A stretch of DNA of 30,141 nt from an uncultured Prevotella sp. (GCA_934219025.1 CAKQDG010000017.1:1-30141); one strand, 5' to 3'. Positions 7,182-16,190 are shown, numbered from the stretch's first letter. The notes: generated by a model not told the origin, from the letters alone. A program made the numbers and translations.

Positions 7182-9194
7182 ATGACAAAAAAGAACACTA
7201 TACACTGCTGGGGACTGCTGCTCGCACTGTGCGGCGTGATGTTGCTCTCTGCCTGTGCCAAGATGGGACAGCCCGACGGCGGATGGTATGACGAGACGCC
7301 ACCCAAAATCATCGGTTGCTCACCTGCCGACAAGGGCGTGAACGTGAAGTCGAAAAAAATAGCAATATACTTCAACGAATTCATCCAGCTGGACAACCCC
7401 ACGGAAAAGGTGGTGGTGTCGCCACCACAAATGGAAATGCCCGAGATAAAAGGGGCCGGAAAGAAAATAATTGTTGAGCTGAAAGACTCGCTGAAGGAGA
7501 ACACCACCTACACGGTGGACTTCTCTGATGCCATTTCCGACAACAACGAGGGTAACCCGCTCGGCAACTTCACCTACAGCTTCTCTACAAGCGACCACAT
7601 CGACACGCTTGAGGTTTCGGGCACCGTGGTGAATGCCGAAAACCTGGAACCGATAAAGGGTATACTGGTGGGACTGTATCCGCTCAACAACATTTTCTCT
7701 GTTGATGAGAATTCCTGGCACCTGAGCGCAAAAGACGACAAGGGAAACCTTATCGACCCGTTTCTATCTGCCCCGATGCTGCGAGTGTCGAGAACCGACA
7801 GCCGCGGAAAATTCATCGTCAGGGGAATAGCACCGGGGAAATACCGCATCGTGGCCCTGCAGGATGCCGACGGCAACTATTGCTTCAACCAGAAGAGCGA
7901 GATGATTGCCTTTGACCACAGCATCATTGAACCTGCAGCCACACCGGCTGTGCGCCAGGACACAGTGTGGCGCGACTCGCTCCACATCGACTCTATACGC
8001 TCCGTGGGCTACACGCGCTTTATGCCCGACAACATCGTGCTGAGGGCATTCACCGAGACGCAGACCGACCGCTTTTTTCTGAAAACGGAGCGCAAGGACC
8101 CACGAATGTTCACCCTCTTCTTCAGCGGAGGCGACAACAATCTGCCCGAGGTGAAGGGACTGAACTTCAACAGCGACGGGGCTTTCGTAGTGGAACACTC
8201 GCTGAAGAACGACACCGTGAGCTATTGGCTAAAGGACACGGCTCTCGTGAACCGGGACACACTGTCGGTACAGCTCACTTATATGGCTACCGACACGCTG
8301 GGAAACCTTGTGAGCAACACCGACACCATGGAGATTCTGTCGAAAGTGTCATACGAAAAGCGGATGAAAGACAAGGCGCGCAAATTTGAAGAATGGAAGA
8401 AAAAGCAGGACAAGGCAAAGAAGCGCGGAAAGGACTATGAGGAAACGATGCCGGCGGAACTGCTCGAACCAAAATACAACATCAGTTCGCAGCCTGACCC
8501 CGACCACAACATATCAATAGAAATGCCCACCCCACTGGCAAGAATAGACACGGCAAAGATTCACCTCTATGCCAAGCACGACACCCTGTGGTATAAGTCA
8601 AAATTCCTGTTCAGGGAAGTGAAAAACGCTCCGCGCCACTATGAGGTGCTCGGCGAATGGCGACCGGGAGTGGAATACAGTTTCGAGGTTGACTCCATGG
8701 CATTCTGCGACATCTACGGAATGGTGAACCCTTCGTTCAAGCAGGGCTTCAAGGTGAAGAGCGAGGACGAATACGCCACACTGATAATGACCATCGCCGG
8801 AATGACAGACACTGCCGTGGTGGTGCAGCTGCTCGACCAGGGCGACAAGGTGGTGAAGACCGTGGCTACAGCCAACGGCACGGCGGAATTCTTCTACATA
8901 AATCCCGGCACATACTACATGCGCATGTTTGTGGACACCAACAAAAACAAGGAATGGGACACAGGCGACTATGCTGCCGACCGGCAGGCGGAAACGGTTT
9001 ACTACTATCCCGAAGCCATCGAATGCAAGGCTAAATGGGACTTGACACTGAACTGGAACCCCGACAGCCGCGATGCCGCCAACCAGAAGCCTTATGCAAT
9101 AACGAAGCAGAAACCGGAAAAGGACAAGACAATAAAGCGGAGAAATGCTGAAAGGGCAAGGAAGATGGGCATTCAGTATGTTCCGCAGAATTGA
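7182..9194 (+). CDS. Large lipoprotein with N-terminal bacterial Ig-like (Big_5) domain
   Basis: The protein has 670 residues. A signal peptide ends in the lipobox LLSAC with C25 as the lipidated residue. Residues about 38-140 match the Big_5/SbsA Ig-like pattern: TPPKIIGCSPADKGVNV, FNEFIQLDN, ENTTYTVDFSDAISDNNEGN. Next come beta-rich segments that resemble carboxypeptidase-regulatory-like modules (SGTVVNAENLEPIKGILVG). A charged Lys-rich stretch lies near 398-420, and the C terminus is very basic (KPEKDKTIKRRNAERARK). The family is common in Bacteroidetes and has no established function that I know of. It is co-transcribed with GH3 and probably with the DUF3108 gene; location is the outer or inner membrane, facing the periplasm or surface. 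Confidence 0.85.
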   Translation: MTKKNTIHCWGLLLALCGVMLLSACAKMGQPDGGWYDETPPKIIGCSPADKGVNVKSKKIAIYFNEFIQLDNPTEKVVVSPPQMEMPEIKGAGKKIIVELKDSLKENTTYTVDFSDAISDNNEGNPLGNFTYSFSTSDHIDTLEVSGTVVNAENLEPIKGILVGLYPLNNIFSVDENSWHLSAKDDKGNLIDPFLSAPMLRVSRTDSRGKFIVRGIAPGKYRIVALQDADGNYCFNQKSEMIAFDHSIIEPAATPAVRQDTVWRDSLHIDSIRSVGYTRFMPDNIVLRAFTETQTDRFFLKTERKDPRMFTLFFSGGDNNLPEVKGLNFNSDGAFVVEHSLKNDTVSYWLKDTALVNRDTLSVQLTYMATDTLGNLVSNTDTMEILSKVSYEKRMKDKARKFEEWKKKQDKAKKRGKDYEETMPAELLEPKYNISSQPDPDHNISIEMPTPLARIDTAKIHLYAKHDTLWYKSKFLFREVKNAPRHYEVLGEWRPGVEYSFEVDSMAFCDIYGMVNPSFKQGFKVKSEDEYATLIMTIAGMTDTAVVVQLLDQGDKVVKTVATANGTAEFFYINPGTYYMRMFVDTNKNKEWDTGDYAADRQAETVYYYPEAIECKAKWDLTLNWNPDSRDAANQKPYAITKQKPEKDKTIKRRNAERARKMGIQYVPQN

Positions 9195-9256
9195 CAGCCA
9201 AGGGCTGGAATACATAAGACCGGAAACTTTTTTCAAGCATAAACAATAAAAGGAAA

Positions 9257-10063
9257 ATGAAGCAAAGAAAGATAATCATTGCCCTGTTGCTCATAGTGAG
9301 CATCGCGGCAAGCGCACAGTGCTCATTTCGGAACACAGCCTTCAAATCGGGCGAGTTTCTGTCGTATAACCTTTACTACAACTGGAAATTCGTGTGGGTT
9401 AAGGCAGGAACGGCAAGCATGTATACCGTGGGGAGCACATACAAGGGGAAACCGGCTTACAGGGCAAGCCTTACAACGCGCGGCAACAACAAGGTGGACA
9501 ATATGTTCGTATTGCGCGACACGCTGCTCTGCTATTCATCCACCGACCTGGAACCTCTCTACTTCCGCAAGGGCGCACGCGAGGGAAAGCGATACACCGT
9601 GGACGAGGTGTTCTACTCCTATCCCGGCGGCAAACCGCATCTGCGCCTGCACAGGCAGCAGAACGACGGCTCGCATCTGTGGAAGAACGTAAATCCGCAA
9701 AGTTGCGTGTTCGACATGATGAACATTTTCCTGAGGGCACGCTCCTTCAGTTCGGCCAACTGGAAAAAGGGACACACCGTGGACTTTCCGATAGCCGACG
9801 GAAAAAACACCAGTCCCGCCCGGCTGCGCTTCAACGGAACTACAAAAATCAAGGCAGACAACGGAAAGAAATACCGCTGTGCCGAACTGTCGTATCTGGA
9901 ATACGAAGACAAGAAATGGAAGGAAATCGTGCGCTTCTACGTTACCGACGACCAGAACCACATCCCCGTCAGACTCGACATGTTTCTGAAGTTCGGCAGC
10001 GCAAAAGCCTTCCTCACCAATATGCGCGGCATGAGAAACCCTGTGTCGTCGCTCGTGAAGTGA
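9257..10063 (+). CDS. DUF3108 domain-containing exported protein
   Basis: This 268-residue protein matches DUF3108: FKSGEFLSYNLYYNWKFVWVKAGTASM near residues 30-56, GNNKVDNMFVLRDTL, and the beta-rich body DFPIADGKNTSPARLRF. A signal peptide spans residues 1-20 and is likely cut after ASA, leaving Gln21 as the mature N terminus. Other members of the family are thought to form a lipocalin-like barrel in the periplasm; that is family knowledge and does not give a function. It is 62 bases downstream of the Big_5 lipoprotein gene and is the last gene before a long gap. Confidence 0.88.
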   Translation: MKQRKIIIALLLIVSIAASAQCSFRNTAFKSGEFLSYNLYYNWKFVWVKAGTASMYTVGSTYKGKPAYRASLTTRGNNKVDNMFVLRDTLLCYSSTDLEPLYFRKGAREGKRYTVDEVFYSYPGGKPHLRLHRQQNDGSHLWKNVNPQSCVFDMMNIFLRARSFSSANWKKGHTVDFPIADGKNTSPARLRFNGTTKIKADNGKKYRCAELSYLEYEDKKWKEIVRFYVTDDQNHIPVRLDMFLKFGSAKAFLTNMRGMRNPVSSLVK

Positions 10064-10105
10064 CAGCAGAATATTGAAATCAATATATAAAAAAGATTTT
10101 TCGTG

Positions 10106-10200
10106 ATTTTACCCTCACACCCTCACACTTTTAACTCAACCCGCTATATATCAACACATTAAATGTGTGAGGGCAAGTGTGAGGGGTGTGAGAGTAAAAT
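10106..10200. repeat. Palindromic 95-bp element (MITE- or REP-like)
   Basis: Left arm ATTTTACCCTCACACC continues to 10130. The right arm, 10175-10200, is its reverse complement apart from one extra G and one mismatch. The arms are about 25 bases with a 44-base spacer. The spacer contains a smaller hairpin (ACACATT-A-AATGTGT, about 10154-10168). No coding capacity. It sits in the DUF3108-metK gap, a typical place for a small non-autonomous element. Confidence 0.75.
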
Positions 10201-10259
10201 GCAGAACGACAACAAACGGATAACACACGAAAAGCGCAATCCGACAACAGAAAAACGGA

Positions 10260-10287
10260 GTACCAAAACAGCAAAACATTTTGGTAC
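10260..10287. repeat. 9-bp inverted repeat in the gap before metK
   Basis: GTACCAAAA (10260-10268) and TTTTGGTAC (10279-10287) are perfect inverted repeats with a 10-base spacer. There is no T run, so it is not an obvious terminator. The rest of 10201-10400 shows no gene that I can support. Confidence 0.6.
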
Positions 10288-10405
10288 CGAGAGTTCAGCA
10301 ATGCTGCACTCACAGCAAACCATACTTATAACAACGGTATAGCGGCGCTCCACAACAGCAGGGCAACGCTTTATGACGAAAAAGAGCAAGATTTCAGCAT
10401 AAAAA

Positions 10406-10436
10406 TTGCGGTATAACATTTTAAGTGTTATCTTTG
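10406..10436 (+). promoter_or_regulatory. metK promoter with internal dyad
   Basis: TTG at 10406-10408 and TATCTTTG at 10429-10436 are 20 bases apart and fit the Bacteroidetes promoter. Between and overlapping them lies a dyad, ATAACATTT (10413-10421) and AAGTGTTAT (10423-10431), with one mismatch. Transcription would start near 10442, leaving a leader of about 50 bases. Confidence 0.75.
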
Positions 10437-10491
10437 CAAATTCATAAAGAATGCAGATAAAAAATTACGAACAATAAAACAAGAATAATAT

Positions 10492-11769
10492 ATGCCATAT
10501 CTTTTCACATCAGAATCAGTTTCTGAAGGACATCCAGACAAGGTGTCCGACCAGATATCCGACGCACTGCTCGACCAGTTTCTGGCTTACGACGACAAGG
10601 CACACTGTGCCATCGAAACATTCTGCACCACGGGACAGGTGGTGATAATGGGCGAGGTGCGCTCCGAGGAATACGTTGATTTGCAGACCATTGCAAGAAA
10701 CACGATAAAGAAAATAGGATATACCAAATCGGAATACCAGTTTGACGGCGACTCGTGTGGAGTGCTCACGGCAATCCACGAGCAGAGCGACGACATCAAC
10801 CGCGGAGTGAGCCGCGAGGAAGACCTTGACCAGGGTGCCGGCGACCAGGGAATGATGTTTGGCTATGCCACAAACGAAACAGACAACTACATGCCCGTGT
10901 CGCTCGACCTGGCACAGCTCATCATGCGCACACTTGCCGACATACGCAAGGAGGGCAAAGTGATGACATATCTCAGACCCGACTCAAAGAGCCAGGTAAC
11001 AGTGGAATACTCCGACGACAACATCCCGCAGCGCATCGACACCATCGTGGTGTCTACACAGCACGACGACTTTATCAAAAAGGCCGACGGCACCGACGAC
11101 GACGAGGCCATGCTCAAGAAAATACGCGAGGACGTGATAAACATCCTCATCCCGCGCGTAAAGGAACAGCTTGGCGACAAGGTGCTCGCCCTGTTCAACG
11201 ACGACATAAAGTATTTTGTGAACCCCACCGGAAAGTTCGTTATCGGCGGACCACACGGCGACACAGGACTCACGGGAAGAAAGATTATCGTTGACACCTA
11301 CGGCGGAAAAGGTGCACACGGCGGCGGTGCATTCTCAGGAAAAGACTCCAGCAAGGTGGACCGCTCGGCAGCCTATGCCACACGCCACATCGCCAAGAAC
11401 ATGGTGGCAGCAGGCGTGGCCGACGAGATGCTCGTTCAGGTGAGCTATGCCATCGGCGTGGCAGAACCGGTGAGCGTCTACGTGAACACCTACGGCAGAA
11501 GCCATGTGAACATGACCGACGGCGAAATAGCCGAGAAAGTGAAAAAACTGTTCGACCTGCGCCCGAAAGCAATAGAAAAGCAGCTGAAGCTGCGCCAGCC
11601 GATGTATCTCGAGACGGCAGCCTACGGACACATGGGAAGAAAGCCGGAAGTGGTAACAAAAACATTCAGAAGCCGCTACCACGAAACCAAAGAGATGCAG
11701 ATAGAGCTCTTTACATGGGAGAAGCTCGACCTGGTGGATAAAATAAAAAAAGAATTCTCGCTGAAATAA
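10492..11769 (+). CDS. metK: S-adenosylmethionine synthase
   Basis: MetK makes SAM from methionine and ATP. The 425-residue protein starts with [18 protein letters not shown], the usual family N terminus. Signature [11 protein letters not shown] is at 115-125, the P-loop-like signature [19 protein letters not shown] follows near 281-299, and [21 protein letters not shown] lies between them. Its own promoter is about 56 bases upstream. I see no SAM riboswitch in the short leader. A terminator about 100 bases after the stop codon makes it a single-gene unit. Confidence 0.97.
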   Translation: MPYLFTSESVSEGHPDKVSDQISDALLDQFLAYDDKAHCAIETFCTTGQVVIMGEVRSEEYVDLQTIARNTIKKIGYTKSEYQFDGDSCGVLTAIHEQSDDINRGVSREEDLDQGAGDQGMMFGYATNETDNYMPVSLDLAQLIMRTLADIRKEGKVMTYLRPDSKSQVTVEYSDDNIPQRIDTIVVSTQHDDFIKKADGTDDDEAMLKKIREDVINILIPRVKEQLGDKVLALFNDDIKYFVNPTGKFVIGGPHGDTGLTGRKIIVDTYGGKGAHGGGAFSGKDSSKVDRSAAYATRHIAKNMVAAGVADEMLVQVSYAIGVAEPVSVYVNTYGRSHVNMTDGEIAEKVKKLFDLRPKAIEKQLKLRQPMYLETAAYGHMGRKPEVVTKTFRSRYHETKEMQIELFTWEKLDLVDKIKKEFSLK

Positions 11770-11872
11770 AAAACAGAAGAATTCCAACGCCTGTCTATAC
11801 GGGAAATCATTGATTGACGTAAAAGCCGAATGAAAAATAAAATCCCTTATAGAAAATAAAAAAAAGAAAAAT

Positions 11873-11924
11873 CGGAGTTCCCAGAGTTTCCGGCACAAGC
11901 CGCACGCTCCGGGTTCTCCGTTTT
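11873..11924 (+). terminator. Probable terminator after metK, next to the DUF4271 start
   Basis: Left arm 11873-11886 (CGGAGTTCCCAGAG) and right arm 11907-11920 (CTCCGGGTTCTCCG) pair in three blocks with a TT/TT internal loop and one mismatch, then TTTT. It ends only 21 bases before the next ATG. Confidence 0.65.
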
Positions 11925-11945
11925 GTCGTTAAAGCAACAACAGTT

Positions 11946-12977
11946 ATGCTACAGTCTGACTCAACAGAAGTAAAACATCAGTCTTCCCACAACATACAGA
12001 TAATCGAAGACCACAAGGACGAACAGCCACGCCACCCCTATCAGGTGCTCCACGAACTGCCGCCCGACGCCACCCCCGCGCAGCAAGACTCAGCCCTGCA
12101 GTCGGTGTACAGCGGAAACGAATACCGCAAGGCAGCCACACCGCTCGACTCAACAAGCCTGCTGAACCGCTGCAACATAAACAACAAGCTGGAGAAGGTG
12201 GACCTGCCGCAATATTACAGGCAGAACTTCTTTTCCACCGACTCGCTGTGGCATCCGGAACTCAACGGCGGCAGATACGGCATAGCCGGCGACCCCGTGC
12301 CATACACCATAAAGAGCGACAACATGATAACCGGCCTGCTGCTGGGATGCTTCATCCTTGCACTCATAGCATTCTCAAAGTCAAGGTGGTTCATAATGCG
12401 CCAGGCAAAAAACTTTTTCCGCATACAGCGCAGCGGCACAACAGAAATTACGGAAACGACAAACGAATTCCGCTTCCAGTTCTTCCTCGTGGCGCAAACC
12501 TGCCTGTCGCTCTCGCTCGTGTCGTTCATCTACGCACAGGAATACAACTCCGACACGTTTCTCGTGTCGTCGCAATACCAGCTCATAGCCATGTTCTTCG
12601 GAGTGTTTGCCGGATATTTCACGCTCAAGTCGCTGCTCTACACATTCGTGAACTGGGTGTTCTTCGGCAATAGGCAAAACGAGCAATGGCTCAAGTCGTA
12701 TCTCTTCATCACATCAGTGGAAGGAGTGGCAATGTATCCGTTTGTCGTGTCGCAGGCATATTTCGGACTATCTGTAAAAAACACAATACTTTACATCATA
12801 GCCATAGTGATAATGTCGCGTTTACTGTCCTTATACAAGTGCTTTTTAATCTTTTTCCGCGAGAAAGGCGTTTATCTGCAAATAATTTTGTACTTTTGCG
12901 CCCTTGAAATAATGCCTCTGCTTGCCATCTGCGGCGGGCTCTCGGTATTGATAAATTATTTGAATATAAATTTTTAG
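11946..12977 (+). CDS. DUF4271 membrane protein
   Basis: This 343-residue protein has a polar N-terminal half (about 1-115) followed by several hydrophobic helices from about residue 122: TGLLLGCFILALIAF, LVAQTCLSLSLVSFIY, QLIAMFFGVFAGYFTLKSLL, GVAMYPFVVSQAYFGLS and the last pair at about 277-340. It matches the Bacteroidetes family DUF4271, which commonly precedes hemD. No enzymatic motif is visible. The hemD start is 7 bases downstream, and hemD may have a second promoter inside this gene's 3' end. Molecular function unknown. Confidence 0.85.
   Translation: MLQSDSTEVKHQSSHNIQIIEDHKDEQPRHPYQVLHELPPDATPAQQDSALQSVYSGNEYRKAATPLDSTSLLNRCNINNKLEKVDLPQYYRQNFFSTDSLWHPELNGGRYGIAGDPVPYTIKSDNMITGLLLGCFILALIAFSKSRWFIMRQAKNFFRIQRSGTTEITETTNEFRFQFFLVAQTCLSLSLVSFIYAQEYNSDTFLVSSQYQLIAMFFGVFAGYFTLKSLLYTFVNWVFFGNRQNEQWLKSYLFITSVEGVAMYPFVVSQAYFGLSVKNTILYIIAIVIMSRLLSLYKCFLIFFREKGVYLQIILYFCALEIMPLLAICGGLSVLINYLNINF
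12891..12898 (+). promoter_or_regulatory. Possible internal promoter for hemD
   Basis: TACTTTTG fits TAnnTTTG, and an overlapping upstream alternative, TAATTTTG, lies at 12883-12890. No clear -33 TTTG is seen. It lies inside the 3' end of the DUF4271 gene, about 87 bases before hemD. Confidence 0.35.
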
Positions 12978-12984
12978 GTCATCG

Positions 12985-13737
12985 ATGATTAAGAAAATAT
13001 TAATTTCCCAACCCAAACCAACAAGCGACAAATCACCTTACTACAGCATTGCAGAGGATTTTGGAGTAGAGTTTGTATTCAGACCATTTATAAAAGTCGA
13101 AGGACTCTCATCAAAGGAATTCCGCCAGCAGAAGATAAGCATAACAAGTTTCACGGCTGTGGTCTTCACATCAAGACATGCAATCGACAACTTCTTCAAG
13201 ATTGCCAAAGAAATGAGATTTGAAATCCCAGACACGATGAAATACTTCTGCGTAACGGAAACCATATCACTGTATATCCAGAAATACGTGCAATACCGCA
13301 AGCGCAAAGTATTCTTCGGAAGCACAGGAAAAATCGACGATCTCGTGCCACTGATGGCAAAACACAAAAACGAAACCTATCTCGTGCCGCTGAGCGACGT
13401 TCACGACGACAGCGTGAAGAAAATGCTCGACGCAAAGGGACTGAAACACTCCGAGTGTGTGATGTACCGCACGGTGTGCAACGACCTGACAGAAGAAGAG
13501 ATAAAGAATTTCGACTACGACATGTGCGTGTTCTTCAGCCCATCGGGAGTGGCTGCATACAAAAAAGCATTCCCCGAAGGCACCAACCCGCCGATGAAGG
13601 CAGCAACCTTCGGACCATCCACATCCAAAGCCGCACACGATGCCGGACTCGACGTGGAAGTTGAAGCACCGTCGCCAAAATACCCCTCGATGACAAGCGC
13701 ATTGCGCCGATACCTCATCGACCAGGAAGAAGAATGA
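12985..13737 (+). CDS. hemD: Uroporphyrinogen-III synthase
   Basis: HemD closes and inverts hydroxymethylbilane to uroporphyrinogen III in tetrapyrrole synthesis. The 250-residue protein has the two-lobe pattern of the family: MIKKILISQPKP at the N terminus, AVVFTSRHAIDNFF (about 53-66), the linker strand KVFFGSTGKIDDL, ECVMYRTVCND, and the second lobe CVFFSPSGVAAYKKAF and KAATFGPSTSKAAHDAGLDVEVEA. HemD sequences are poorly conserved, but these lobe motifs are characteristic. It lies in the cluster DUF4271-hemD-rnpA-yidD, with rnpA beginning 34 bases downstream. Confidence 0.93.
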   Translation: MIKKILISQPKPTSDKSPYYSIAEDFGVEFVFRPFIKVEGLSSKEFRQQKISITSFTAVVFTSRHAIDNFFKIAKEMRFEIPDTMKYFCVTETISLYIQKYVQYRKRKVFFGSTGKIDDLVPLMAKHKNETYLVPLSDVHDDSVKKMLDAKGLKHSECVMYRTVCNDLTEEEIKNFDYDMCVFFSPSGVAAYKKAFPEGTNPPMKAATFGPSTSKAAHDAGLDVEVEAPSPKYPSMTSALRRYLIDQEEE

Positions 13738-13771
13738 CACAGGGAAAATCCCTAACGCGAAAATATCCGCA

Positions 13772-14239
13772 ATGACTCCGACAAGGAACACCCTTTGCAA
13801 AGAAGAACGACTGCATGGCAGAGACGCCATCGACGAAATCTTCAAGAAAGCAGGAAGCCGTTCTATGGTAGCATTCCCGCTAAGGGTGGTATACACCCTG
13901 ACCGAACACGCAGAGCACAGCAGAACAAGAGCCAGGATGCTGGTGAGCGTGCCAAAAAAACACTTCAAGAGAGCCGTGAAGCGCAACCGCGTGAAAAGGC
14001 AAGTGAGAGAAGCATACCGCAAGAACAAACACTCGCTGTGCAGCCTGATGGAAACCATGGGCAACGACAAAGACATCTCGCTCGCCTTTATATGGATAGA
14101 CGACAACCTGCACTCCACGGACGAAGTGGAACGCAAAGTGAAAAAGCTGCTGACGAGAATTGAAGAAAAAATAAAGTTCGGCGGCAACCACGCTGCACAC
14201 ACTACACCCGACGAGGAAGAACCCTCCGGAAAGGAATAA
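13772..14239 (+). CDS. rnpA: Ribonuclease P protein component
   Basis: RnpA is the basic protein that helps the RNase P RNA cut the 5' leaders of tRNA precursors. It is 155 residues, a little long. The start [26 protein letters not shown] matches the usual N terminus (LxKxERL...). The RNR signature [13 protein letters not shown] is at 71-83, preceded by [18 protein letters not shown]. The C-terminal extension beyond about 130 is acidic and low in conservation. yidD follows by 4 bases, the order seen in many bacteria. Confidence 0.96.
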   Translation: MTPTRNTLCKEERLHGRDAIDEIFKKAGSRSMVAFPLRVVYTLTEHAEHSRTRARMLVSVPKKHFKRAVKRNRVKRQVREAYRKNKHSLCSLMETMGNDKDISLAFIWIDDNLHSTDEVERKVKKLLTRIEEKIKFGGNHAAHTTPDEEEPSGKE

Positions 14240-14243
14240 AGGC

Positions 14244-14474
14244 ATGGCGCATATTTCAAAGCTATTCGCATGGCTACTGTGCATCCCCATCCTGTTCTAT
14301 CAAAGATGCATCTCGCCGTTCACGCCACCCTCATGCCGATTCACACCCACCTGCTCCGAATATGCACGGCAGGCAATAATGAAACACGGCCCCGTAAAGG
14401 GACTTTATCTCGCCATAAGGCGCATACTCAGATGCCACCCGTGGGGAGGAAGCGGATACGACCCCGTGCCGTAA
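14244..14474 (+). CDS. yidD: Membrane protein insertion efficiency factor YidD
   Basis: This 76-residue protein has an N-terminal hydrophobic/amphipathic segment (residues 5-25) and the family core [40 protein letters not shown] and GGSGYDPVP. YidD assists YidC and Sec in inserting inner-membrane proteins. It is probably co-transcribed with rnpA, 4 bases upstream. Confidence 0.96.
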   Translation: MAHISKLFAWLLCIPILFYQRCISPFTPPSCRFTPTCSEYARQAIMKHGPVKGLYLAIRRILRCHPWGGSGYDPVP

Positions 14475-14598
14475 GACACGACGGGCTGAATAAGGTAAAT
14501 AAGTTTGTTCCGCACGCAAGTTTCCGAATATCACACAATACGGACCGACTGCAAGCGGTACAACCATCAAACTAATAATCAAAACAACTGAATATAAC

Positions 14599-15897
14599 AT
14601 GGAAAAGAACTTTGTTGAAGAACTAAAATGGCGCGGAATGTTGGCACAGATAATGCCCGGCGCCGAGGAGTTGCTCCAAAAAGAAATGGTTACAGCATAT
14701 CTTGGTACCGACCCAACAGCCGATTCCCTACACATCGGACACCTGTGCGGCATCATGATGCTCCGTCACCTTCAACGCTGCGGACACAAGCCGATAATCC
14801 TCGTGGGTGGCGCAACGGGAATGATTGGCGACCCGTCGGGCAAAAGCCAGGAGCGCAACCTGCTCGACGACAAAACTCTATACCACAACCAGGAGGCAAT
14901 AAAGAAACAGGTGAGCAAATTCCTCGACTTCGACGGCACAGAGCCTAACAAGGCGGAAATGGTGAACAACTACGACTGGATGAAAAACTTCACCTTCCTC
15001 GACTTTGCACGCGAAGTGGGCAAACACATCACCGTGAACTACATGATGGCAAAGGAAAGCGTGCAGCAACGACTGAACGGAACGGCACGCGACGGACTGT
15101 CGTTCACAGAATTCACCTACCAGCTCCTGCAGGGATACGACTTCCTCTATCTATATCAGCACTACAACTGCAAAATGCAGCTCGGCGGAAACGACCAGTG
15201 GGGAAACATGACCACAGGTACGGAACTTATACGACGCACCCTCGGCAACGACGTTGAAACATACGCACTGACATGTCCGCTCATAACAAAAGCCGACGGA
15301 AAGAAATTCGGAAAAACCGAGAGCGGAAACATCTGGCTCGATCCTAAGCGCACTTCTCCATACAAGTTCTACCAGTTCTGGCTCAACGTGAGCGACGACG
15401 ACGCTGAACGATACATAAAGATTTTCACGAGTCTTGACAAACCTACCATCGACGCTCTCGTGGAGGAACACAAGCAAGACCCGGGCAGACGCATTCTGCA
15501 GAAGCGTCTCGCCGAGGAAACAACCATTATGGTGCACTCAAAGGAGGCTCTCGACGCAGCAATCGAGGCATCAAGCATCCTCTTCGGCAAATCTACAAAA
15601 GACTCTCTGCTGAAACTCGACGAGCAGACTTTCCTCGACATATTCGAGGGCGTGCCACAGTTTGAAGTAAGCAAAGACGTGCTCGGACAGCCGGCAGTGG
15701 AGATTTTCACACAGGCAGCTCCCGTATTCGCAAGCAAAGGCGAAATGCGCAAGCTCGTACAGGGAGGCGGTGTGTCGCTCAACAAGGAGAAACTCGCTGC
15801 ATTCGACCGCGAAGTAACTTCTGACGACCTTATCGACGGCAAATACCTTCTCGTGCAGAGAGGAAAGAAAAATTACTATCTGCTTATCGTGAAATAA
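14599..15897 (+). CDS. tyrS: Tyrosyl-tRNA synthetase
   Basis: TyrS charges tRNA-Tyr. At 432 residues it has the class I Rossmann core with the HIGH motif at 45-48 (SLHIGHL), the tyrosine pocket ([32 protein letters not shown]), the KMSKS-equivalent KFGKT at 236-240, and a C-terminal S4 RNA-binding domain (about 365-432, [29 protein letters not shown]). A weak -7-like TAAGTTTG at 14500-14507 could serve as its promoter. A heptamer repeat and a terminator follow the stop codon. Confidence 0.97.
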   Translation: MEKNFVEELKWRGMLAQIMPGAEELLQKEMVTAYLGTDPTADSLHIGHLCGIMMLRHLQRCGHKPIILVGGATGMIGDPSGKSQERNLLDDKTLYHNQEAIKKQVSKFLDFDGTEPNKAEMVNNYDWMKNFTFLDFAREVGKHITVNYMMAKESVQQRLNGTARDGLSFTEFTYQLLQGYDFLYLYQHYNCKMQLGGNDQWGNMTTGTELIRRTLGNDVETYALTCPLITKADGKKFGKTESGNIWLDPKRTSPYKFYQFWLNVSDDDAERYIKIFTSLDKPTIDALVEEHKQDPGRRILQKRLAEETTIMVHSKEALDAAIEASSILFGKSTKDSLLKLDEQTFLDIFEGVPQFEVSKDVLGQPAVEIFTQAAPVFASKGEMRKLVQGGGVSLNKEKLAAFDREVTSDDLIDGKYLLVQRGKKNYYLLIVK

Positions 15898-15900
15898 GGA

Positions 15901-15928
15901 ATAGAGATTAGAGAATAAAGAATAGAGA
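15901..15928 (+). repeat. 7-bp tandem repeat after tyrS
   Basis: Four imperfect heptamers (ATAGAGA, TTAGAGA, ATAAAGA, ATAGAGA) begin 3 bases after the tyrS stop and end at the foot of its terminator. Confidence 0.75.
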
Positions 15929-15930
15929 AA

Positions 15931-15970
15931 AAGCAGCAAAGGGAAATTTATTCCCCATTGCTGCTTTTTT
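15931..15970 (+). terminator. Rho-independent terminator after tyrS
   Basis: AAGCAGCAA (15931-15939) pairs perfectly with TTGCTGCTT (15958-15966). An inner GGG (15941-15943) can pair with CCC, and the T run continues to 15970. Confidence 0.9.
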
Positions 15971-16001
15971 CTTTATGCCACAATATTTTTATCACATAAA
16001 A

Positions 16002-16032
16002 TTTGCCAATCAAAAAAAATACACTATCTTTG
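16002..16032 (+). promoter_or_regulatory. Canonical promoter of the tRNA-Gln gene
   Basis: TTTG at 16002-16005, a 19-base spacer and TATCTTTG at 16025-16032 fit the Bacteroidetes housekeeping promoter exactly. Transcription would start at about 16038-16040. Confidence 0.88.
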
Positions 16033-16050
16033 CATTGCCTTAATAATCGT

Positions 16051-16076
16051 GGGAACTAATATGTTCCAATTTTTTT
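16051..16076 (+). other. Terminator-like hairpin in the tRNA-Gln leader
   Basis: GGAAC (16052-16056) and GTTCC (16063-16067) form a 5-bp stem with a TAATAT loop, followed by AAT and a T run that reaches the first base of the tRNA. It lies between the promoter and the tRNA. Confidence 0.5.
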
Positions 16077-16146
16077 GTCCTATGGTGTAATGGTAGCACT
16101 ACAGTTTTTGGTTCTGTCAGTGGTGGTTCGAGTCCGCCTGGGACAA
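16076..16146 (+). tRNA. tRNA-Gln (anticodon TTG)
   Basis: The acceptor arm TGTCCTA (16076-16082) pairs with TGGGACA (16139-16145), with A16146 as discriminator; CCA is not encoded. The D arm is in GGTGTAATGGTAGCAC. The anticodon arm is ACAGT-TTTTGGT-TCTGT with anticodon TTG and a T-T mismatch at the loop-closing pair. The T arm is GGTGG-TTCGAGT-CCGCC. The cloverleaf is complete at 71 bases. Confidence 0.95.
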
Positions 16147-16150
16147 CAAG

Positions 16151-16190
16151 AGCGGCAGTCGAAGTGATTCGATTGCCGCTTTTGCTCTTT
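16151..16190 (+). terminator. Terminator of the tRNA-Gln transcript
   Basis: AGCGGCAGTCGAA (16151-16163) pairs with TTCGATTGCCGCT (16168-16180) through 13 base pairs with a GTGA loop and one G-U pair, followed by TTT and a T-rich tail. It marks the point where the rightward and leftward blocks converge. Confidence 0.88.

Noticed and set aside
10437..10491. SAM riboswitch in the metK leader
   Set aside because: The leader is only about 50 bases and AT-rich, without the conserved helices of known SAM riboswitches.
13267..14271. 334-codon minus-strand open frame opposite hemD and rnpA
   Set aside because: It overlaps two clear genes on the other strand, its translation is Cys/Phe/Ser-rich and matches no family; a shadow of codon bias.
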